Assembly: GCF_004118285.1 (NCBI RefSeq) | Contig: NZ_SDHY01000006.1 | Coordinates: 1-64,000 of the forward strand | DNA: 64,000 bases | Reading direction: 5' to 3' | From: Aquirufa rosea | GTDB lineage: Bacteria; Bacteroidota; Bacteroidia; Cytophagales; Spirosomataceae | Shown here: positions 59,349 through 64,000 of the stretch, one piece after another | How positions within the stretch are numbered: the stretch's first letter is position 1 | How the letters are laid out: the number at the start of each line of letters is the position of its first letter | The notes under the pieces: model-generated | Seen by the model: only the letters and a program-made list of their open reading frames with translations | The model's database searches: none | Told to the model about the DNA's origin: nothing | Translations under genes and position numbers: made by a program

Positions 59349-61528
59349 GACACTTGGCTAATGTCAAAAGGTAGTTTTCGAACCCGCTTTCCTGTAGCTA
59401 AAAAGACCGCATTACATAAAGCAGGTGCTACTGGAGGAAGTCCTGGCTCACCCACACCGCCTGGTGCTTCATTGTTCATCATTACAAAAATTTCCATTTC
59501 AGGTATTTCACCTTGCCGAAGCACAGCATAATCATGAAAATTACTCTGTTGAGTTTGTCCATTCACTACCGTAATTTCATTCTTAATGGCGGCAGTCAAT
59601 CCCATAGTAATATTACTCTGTACCTGAGCTTTAATGTTTCTTGGATTAATCGCAACTCCGCAGTCGATAACGGAATAAACTTTTTTAATTGTTACTCCAG
59701 CCCCTTGCTTTTCTACCAAAATCGCATGAGCACAAATAGATGAAAAGGAACGAGCGATAGCAATACCTATCGATTTGCCCTGCGCTTTCAGTTGCTGATA
59801 ATGGGACAACTCTCCCAATTTCTTTAACACTGCCACAAAACGCGGAGAATCCTTCAACAATTCCAATCTAAACTCCAGTGGATCTTTCTTGGCGGCATGA
59901 GCTAGCTCGTCAATAAATGACTCTTGCCCGAATAGATTATTGGAGGCATATACTGATCTCCACCATAAAATAGGGATTTGAGTGCTTATCAAAGAAAAAG
60001 AGTTTCTTCTGTTTGGGAAAGCATATGGACTATCATGCAAATTAATGCCTTCTTCCGCCCATGGGTCAGGTGCATTTCCAAGGGGAACTTTAAATACTTG
60101 GTTTAAAATGGAAGCTCCATTCATTTTATGTTCAAAACCTGTGACTATACCTTGAGCATCCAAAGAACCTTTTAACACCGAAAGCATTCCTGGACGGAAA
60201 GGCCCTTGTTGAATATCATCCTCTCTAGTCCAAACTACTTTGACTGGGGCATTAATTTGTTTGGAAAGATGAGCGGCTTCTAAGACATAGTCATAATAGG
60301 CTTTTCTACCAAATGCTCCTCCTAAAAAGGTCACATTGATTTTAACCTGTTCTTTCTTTAATCCTAGGTAAGCGGCTAATTCGGTCACTAAAGAATCTGG
60401 ACCTTGCACAGGAGCCCAAACCTCCACTTTGCCATCCTGCACATAAACTGTCGCATTTTCAGGCTCCATGGCAGCATGCGCTAAGAAAGGCGTTTGATAA
60501 GAAGCTTCCAATACTTGTTTTGCGGAAGAAAAGGCTTGTTCAACATCTCCTTTTAATGATTCCTTGTATTCAAATCCTGAGGATTTTCCTGCTTCATGTA
60601 GTTGGTTAAAGTATTTATCTGTATTCATGGTTTCAGCTTCAGCACTTTCCCACTGAATATCCAATAAGCGCTTACCTTTCAATGCCGAATAATAGGAATC
60701 AGCCAAAACAGCTACTGCCTCTGTACTGGCATGAGGCATTTTACGTTCCGTTTTTAATACAAATTTAACACCCGGACTAGCAATCGCCTTCTCTCCTTGA
60801 TAGCTTTTCACCTTGGCATGAATACTTGGTGCGTGGGCAACACTAGCATACAACATCCCTGGAATGACCACATCCATTCCAAAAATGGCAGTACCGTTGA
60901 CCTTGGATGGAACTTCAGGCCTTGGAATCGACTTGCCAATTTGAGTGAAATCTGCTGGATTTTTTAAAGTAGGATTTTTAGGAACGGGCAATTTAGCAGC
61001 TGAGGCCACTAACTCCCCATATCCAAGACTAATCGATTTATTTTTTTGATATACTCTTCCCTCTTTGGCATAACAAGCACTAACGGGAACTTTCCATTGA
61101 TTGGCAGCTGCTTGAATCAACATCTCTTTTACGGCAGCCCCTACGGTACGCATTGGTAGATATCGAGTACTTACGGAGGAAGAACCGCCGGACATCTGAG
61201 AACCAAATTTATCTGAACCATCAGAAGTAACAATTTCAACTTGATCTAAACGCACTTCCAACTCCTCCGCAATGAGCATAGGGATAGATTGGGAAGTACC
61301 CTGACCCATATCTGGCCTAGCATTAAACAAAGTAACTTTGCCAGACTCATTAATTAAAACATAGGGATTAATTTCAACCCCAATATGCGGTTCATGGGGC
61401 ATTTTTTTCACCTTAACTCCCGTTCCATTGGCCAAACTATCAAAGCCTATGGCAAGAAAAGCCGCCGCCTGGGCACTTATCTTGATAAAATCTCTACGAG
61501 AGGATTGTTTCATATCTAGAGAGCTCAT
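59345..61528 (-). CDS. Molybdopterin-binding large subunit, isoquinoline 1-oxidoreductase type
   Basis: A 727-residue xanthine-oxidase-family catalytic subunit with a Tat signal SSRRDFIKISAQAAAF (9-24), so the enzyme is periplasmic. Key motifs: ARPDMGQGTSQSIPM, LGGAFGRKAYYDYVLEAA, GQESFIDELAHAA and the catalytic Glu694 in GGVGEPGLPP. It is co-transcribed with its [2Fe-2S] subunit (4-bp overlap upstream). There is no FAD subunit, as in IorAB-type enzymes and aldehyde oxidoreductases that pass electrons to a cytochrome. The substrate, an aldehyde or N-heterocycle, cannot be told from sequence. Confidence 0.92.
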   Translation of the reverse strand: MSSLDMKQSSRRDFIKISAQAAAFLAIGFDSLANGTGVKVKKMPHEPHIGVEINPYVLINESGKVTLFNARPDMGQGTSQSIPMLIAEELEVRLDQVEIVTSDGSDKFGSQMSGGSSSVSTRYLPMRTVGAAVKEMLIQAAANQWKVPVSACYAKEGRVYQKNKSISLGYGELVASAAKLPVPKNPTLKNPADFTQIGKSIPRPEVPSKVNGTAIFGMDVVIPGMLYASVAHAPSIHAKVKSYQGEKAIASPGVKFVLKTERKMPHASTEAVAVLADSYYSALKGKRLLDIQWESAEAETMNTDKYFNQLHEAGKSSGFEYKESLKGDVEQAFSSAKQVLEASYQTPFLAHAAMEPENATVYVQDGKVEVWAPVQGPDSLVTELAAYLGLKKEQVKINVTFLGGAFGRKAYYDYVLEAAHLSKQINAPVKVVWTREDDIQQGPFRPGMLSVLKGSLDAQGIVTGFEHKMNGASILNQVFKVPLGNAPDPWAEEGINLHDSPYAFPNRRNSFSLISTQIPILWWRSVYASNNLFGQESFIDELAHAAKKDPLEFRLELLKDSPRFVAVLKKLGELSHYQQLKAQGKSIGIAIARSFSSICAHAILVEKQGAGVTIKKVYSVIDCGVAINPRNIKAQVQSNITMGLTAAIKNEITVVNGQTQQSNFHDYAVLRQGEIPEMEIFVMMNNEAPGGVGEPGLPPVAPALCNAVFLATGKRVRKLPFDISQVS

Positions 61529-62013
61529 TTGGATTTCGTTTTAGGATTAACTTGCATCGATTTAGCAGCCGAATGAATAGCTTTACGCATTTCTTGGTAA
61601 GTACCGCATCGACAAATATTTCCAGCTAAAGCCGTATCAATATCGGCATCTGTAGGATTTGGATTTGATTCTAACAATGAAGCCACAGCTAATATTTGTC
61701 CAGATTGACAATAACCACATTGTGGAACTTGCTCCTGGATCCATGCTAATTGAACAGGATGACTAGTATTGCTAGAAATACCTTCAATACTGACCAATTT
61801 ATCTTCTGGCTTAATTGTTGATATCGGAGTCGAGCAAGAACGAATTGGCTTACCATTTAACAAAATAGTACAAGCTCCGCAAAGTCCCATACCGCAACCA
61901 AATTTGGTACCGGTCATGCCAATTTCATCGCGTATCACCCATAACAGAGGGGTATCAGAAGCCACATCGACCAGATGTTTCTTCCCATTCAATTTGATGC
62001 TATACTTACCCAT
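61525..62013 (-). CDS. [2Fe-2S] small subunit of the molybdo-hydroxylase
   Basis: A 162-residue protein with two iron-sulfur domains: plant-type ligands Cys40, Cys45, Cys48 and Cys60 (FGCGMGLCGACTILL), and the helical cluster Cys99, Cys102, Cys134 and Cys136 (CGYCQSGQI, ICRCG). It carries electrons from the molybdenum site. First gene of the operon; overlaps the large-subunit gene by 4 bp. It has no signal and would be exported with the large subunit by Tat. Confidence 0.95.
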   Translation of the reverse strand: MGKYSIKLNGKKHLVDVASDTPLLWVIRDEIGMTGTKFGCGMGLCGACTILLNGKPIRSCSTPISTIKPEDKLVSIEGISSNTSHPVQLAWIQEQVPQCGYCQSGQILAVASLLESNPNPTDADIDTALAGNICRCGTYQEMRKAIHSAAKSMQVNPKTKSK

Positions 62014-62108
62014 AGTTTAAATTTTCAATTGAACTATGAAATTACAATAAAATCAAATTCCTTTCGTCTAATGTAGAAAATTTAATACTGACATGATTAA
62101 ATTGCAGC

Positions 62109-63278
62109 ATGCTTAAAATAGAGGAAATACAATTTATCCAAGAACATTTGGAGGAAGACCCCTACCGGTTAAGTCTTATGAAAAATAGGGACAACAAACT
62201 GTCCCTACCTAAATTGGTTCTCCAAATTCAAGCCCGTCAAAAATTGGCACATAAATTACCCAGCTGGGTAAATAATCCTGCTATTTTTTTCCCTTCCCAA
62301 CTTCATTTGGAACAGGCTTCTTCTCAAGATACCGCACTATTCAAGGCTCAATTAGTGAAAGGTAATTTACTTGACTTAACTGGAGGAATGGGTATTGATG
62401 TATGGGCCTTTGCTCAAACTTGCTCTTCGGTAACCTATATAGAAAGAGACCCCCAATTGACGCAAGTGAGTAGCTATAATCATCAGGTTTTAGGATTGAA
62501 CAACATCAATCATATCTGCGGAGATGGTAGAGAATACCTCCAAAAACATCCAGAAGATTGGGACTATGTGTATATAGATCCTGCTAGAAGAGGTTCTAAA
62601 GGAGAGAAAGTCATTCTATTAGAAGATTGTGAGCCCAATGTCACTGAACTTTTGGATAGAATTAATAAAAAGACTCAAATCCTAATAAAAACTAGTCCAC
62701 TGCTGGATATCAGTAGGGCCATTGAAAGTTTACAAGGAGTAGATAAAGTGTGGATCATTTGCGTAAAAAATGAAGTCAAGGAATTATTGTTCCTCAAATC
62801 CATCAACTCCAATCGAGATCCTTTGATTGAAGTCCATGAACTAAGTGATAATCCTAGCCTACTATTTCAAGCAAGGCTAGGTGAAGAGCGAGAAGCTACG
62901 GCGACCTTAGGGCATTTGGACCAATACTTATATGAACCACATGCAGGAATTTTGAAAGCAGGCTTTTTTAAAATGATTGCTGGAACAGCTCATAAATTGG
63001 CATTACATACGCATTTGTATGCTTCTCATGAAAAAATCAGTCATTTCCCTGGAAGAAAATTCAAGGTGTTAGCACAAGGCAGCTTAGACAAAAAGTGGCT
63101 CTCTGAGCATCTTACGGAGGGTAAAGCTAATATTAGTACCCGAAATTTCCCTCTTAGTCCAGAAGAGATTAGAAAAAAATGGAAAATAAAAGAAGGAGGC
63201 CCCAAAACACTTTTTGCCTTTCAGGATATGCATCAAAAAAAACTCGTAGCCCTTTGCGAAAAATGTGATCCTAATTGA
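62109..63278 (+). CDS. THUMP-like SAM-dependent methyltransferase
   Basis: A 389-residue class I methyltransferase: LLDLTGGMGIDVWAF (88-102, SAM motif I), YIERDPQL, DYVYIDPARRG (152-162) with the DPAR catalytic-type motif, and a C-terminal THUMP-like domain (about 290-389; HFPGRKFKVLAQ, KANISTRNFPLSPEEIRKKWKIKEGG). Probably modifies rRNA or tRNA; the target base is unknown. Divergent from the molybdo-hydroxylase operon, 96-bp gap. Confidence 0.85.
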   Translation: MLKIEEIQFIQEHLEEDPYRLSLMKNRDNKLSLPKLVLQIQARQKLAHKLPSWVNNPAIFFPSQLHLEQASSQDTALFKAQLVKGNLLDLTGGMGIDVWAFAQTCSSVTYIERDPQLTQVSSYNHQVLGLNNINHICGDGREYLQKHPEDWDYVYIDPARRGSKGEKVILLEDCEPNVTELLDRINKKTQILIKTSPLLDISRAIESLQGVDKVWIICVKNEVKELLFLKSINSNRDPLIEVHELSDNPSLLFQARLGEEREATATLGHLDQYLYEPHAGILKAGFFKMIAGTAHKLALHTHLYASHEKISHFPGRKFKVLAQGSLDKKWLSEHLTEGKANISTRNFPLSPEEIRKKWKIKEGGPKTLFAFQDMHQKKLVALCEKCDPN

Positions 63279-63301
63279 TTTCGTATTTTCGTCAAAAAAA
63301 T

Positions 63302-63309
63302 TACCTTTG
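63302..63309 (+). promoter_or_regulatory. -7 element of the right-edge gene
   Basis: TACCTTTG, a perfect TAnnTTTG match, 27 nt before the ATG at 63336. Confidence 0.4.
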
Positions 63310-63335
63310 TTCTTTATATTCAACAAATTAAGACC

Positions 63336-64000
63336 ATGACTAAGTATTTTTTCCTAGCCCTATTGGTTTTTGCTTCTGTTACAGGTCATTCCCAAATATT
63401 TTCGGGTATGACAGAAATTGAGCGTGCTCAAAAAGAAGGATTCTACACGTACATTGGAACTGAAGAAAAATACGCCACAGAAAGCTGGAAAAGGTATTTA
63501 AAGAAATTTGGAAGGGTTGAAAATGGCAAAGGTGGAGCCATCAATAGTTATGATACCCGTATTTCATCCATTTCTAAAAACTCATTTACTCTGCTGTCGA
63601 AAATTACAGAAGAAAACAATAAGACTAAATTGTTTGTTTCCATTTCTTTAGGTCCGGATGATTATATTCAGACCGGACATGCTCAGTTCAAAGAGGCGAG
63701 TGAATGGTTGGAGGATTTTATTCAACAAGTTAATTTGGAAGAAGGCGTGCGTAAGGAAGAACAAAAATTACTCAATCTAAACAGCCAAAAGGTTAAAAAC
63801 ACCAAAATGGCGGAGCGATTGATGAGAGAAATTGAAGCCAATAAGAAGCAAACTGAATTGTTGACTAAAAGATTAGAGGAAGCTAAACTAGAAAGGGAAA
63901 AATTATTGGCCAATCAAGAGCAAAATAAATTGGATCAAAAAGCTACTGAGGATGCACTAATTTTGCAAAATCAAGCAGTAGAAGCAGCTAAAAAGAAAAT
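63336..64000 (+). CDS. Secreted coiled-coil protein (3' end outside window)
   Basis: An open frame from ATG 63336 to the window's end, 221 codons with no stop. Signal peptide MTKYFFLALLVFASVTGHSQ (1-20), a globular part (about 21-130; YTYIGTEEKYATESWKRYLKKFGRVENG) and then a long charged coiled-coil (about 133 onward; repeated KLLNLNSQKVKNTKMAERL type heptads, rich in Glu, Lys and Gln). I do not recognise it. A cell-envelope or periplasmic structural role is a guess. Its absence of a stop only reflects the window edge. Confidence 0.8.
   Translation, partial: MTKYFFLALLVFASVTGHSQIFSGMTEIERAQKEGFYTYIGTEEKYATESWKRYLKKFGRVENGKGGAINSYDTRISSISKNSFTLLSKITEENNKTKLFVSISLGPDDYIQTGHAQFKEASEWLEDFIQQVNLEEGVRKEEQKLLNLNSQKVKNTKMAERLMREIEANKKQTELLTKRLEEAKLEREKLLANQEQNKLDQKATEDALILQNQAVEAAKKK

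Overview
The window is a 64-kb, low-to-moderate G+C chromosomal segment of a Bacteroidota bacterium, most likely a saccharolytic, aerobic, pigmented member of the Cytophagales. Evidence: a Bacteroidetes-type hybrid two-component regulator, PorT-like and Porin_10 outer-membrane proteins, DUF2723/GT117, DUF1080, TAnnTTTG-type promoter elements, few Shine-Dalgarno sites, LpxK (outer membrane) and oxygen-dependent HemF. Genus is inference only.

Layout. 1-3609: end of an unidentified gene, then a tight minus-strand operon Rieske lipoprotein - thioredoxin - ApbE - DUF4266 lipoprotein - DUF3570 barrel, an uncharacterised extracytoplasmic redox set and the most interesting locus here. 3882-7011: DUF1080 sugar hydrolase, an unknown membrane protein, a GH105 unsaturated-uronyl hydrolase and rhamnose mutarotase. 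7045-11768: threonine aldolase, Lnb-like DUF4105 membrane protein, rsmI, tRNA-Ser(UGA), a shortened MiaA-like protein and a GNAT-like protein. 11852-17944: kduI, a two-domain GH105 protein, a DRGH nuclease, an esterase and a GH20 hexosaminidase; with the GH105/RhaM pair this points to rhamnogalacturonan and amino-sugar glycan use, although no SusC/SusD pair is present. 18169-26284: CrtA-like oxygenase, PhnB-like protein, mnmE, SCP2 protein, AddB-like nuclease, GMC dehydrogenase with its gluconate-dehydrogenase-subunit-3 partner.

26399-27373: a RAYT (Y1 transposase-like) gene next to a 69-bp tandem array of REP-like palindromes. 27389-39410: putative porin, lpxK, menC-like, an acidic unknown protein, hemF, PBP1A, a TrpF-like protein without the usual catalytic Cys, mnmA, an acid phosphatase and an AraC regulator. 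39484-46581: candidate small RNA, phosphodiesterase, phospholipase C-like protein, a 1368-residue hybrid two-component system and a GntR/LacI-type sugar regulator with a nearby palindrome. 46612-56411: queG, grpE-dnaJ, GT117 membrane glycosyltransferase, pheS, PorT-like barrel, radA, truA. 56430-64000: purL, a MocA-like/molybdo-hydroxylase operon, a THUMP-like methyltransferase, and the start of a coiled-coil secreted protein that runs off the end.

Most of the segment is housekeeping. There is no CRISPR array, prophage, rRNA operon or complete insertion sequence. RNA-modification genes are numerous (rsmI, miaA-like, mnmE, mnmA, queG, truA, THUMP-like methyltransferase). Several start codons were moved inward where the family alignment or signal peptide demanded it; each case is noted in the entry.
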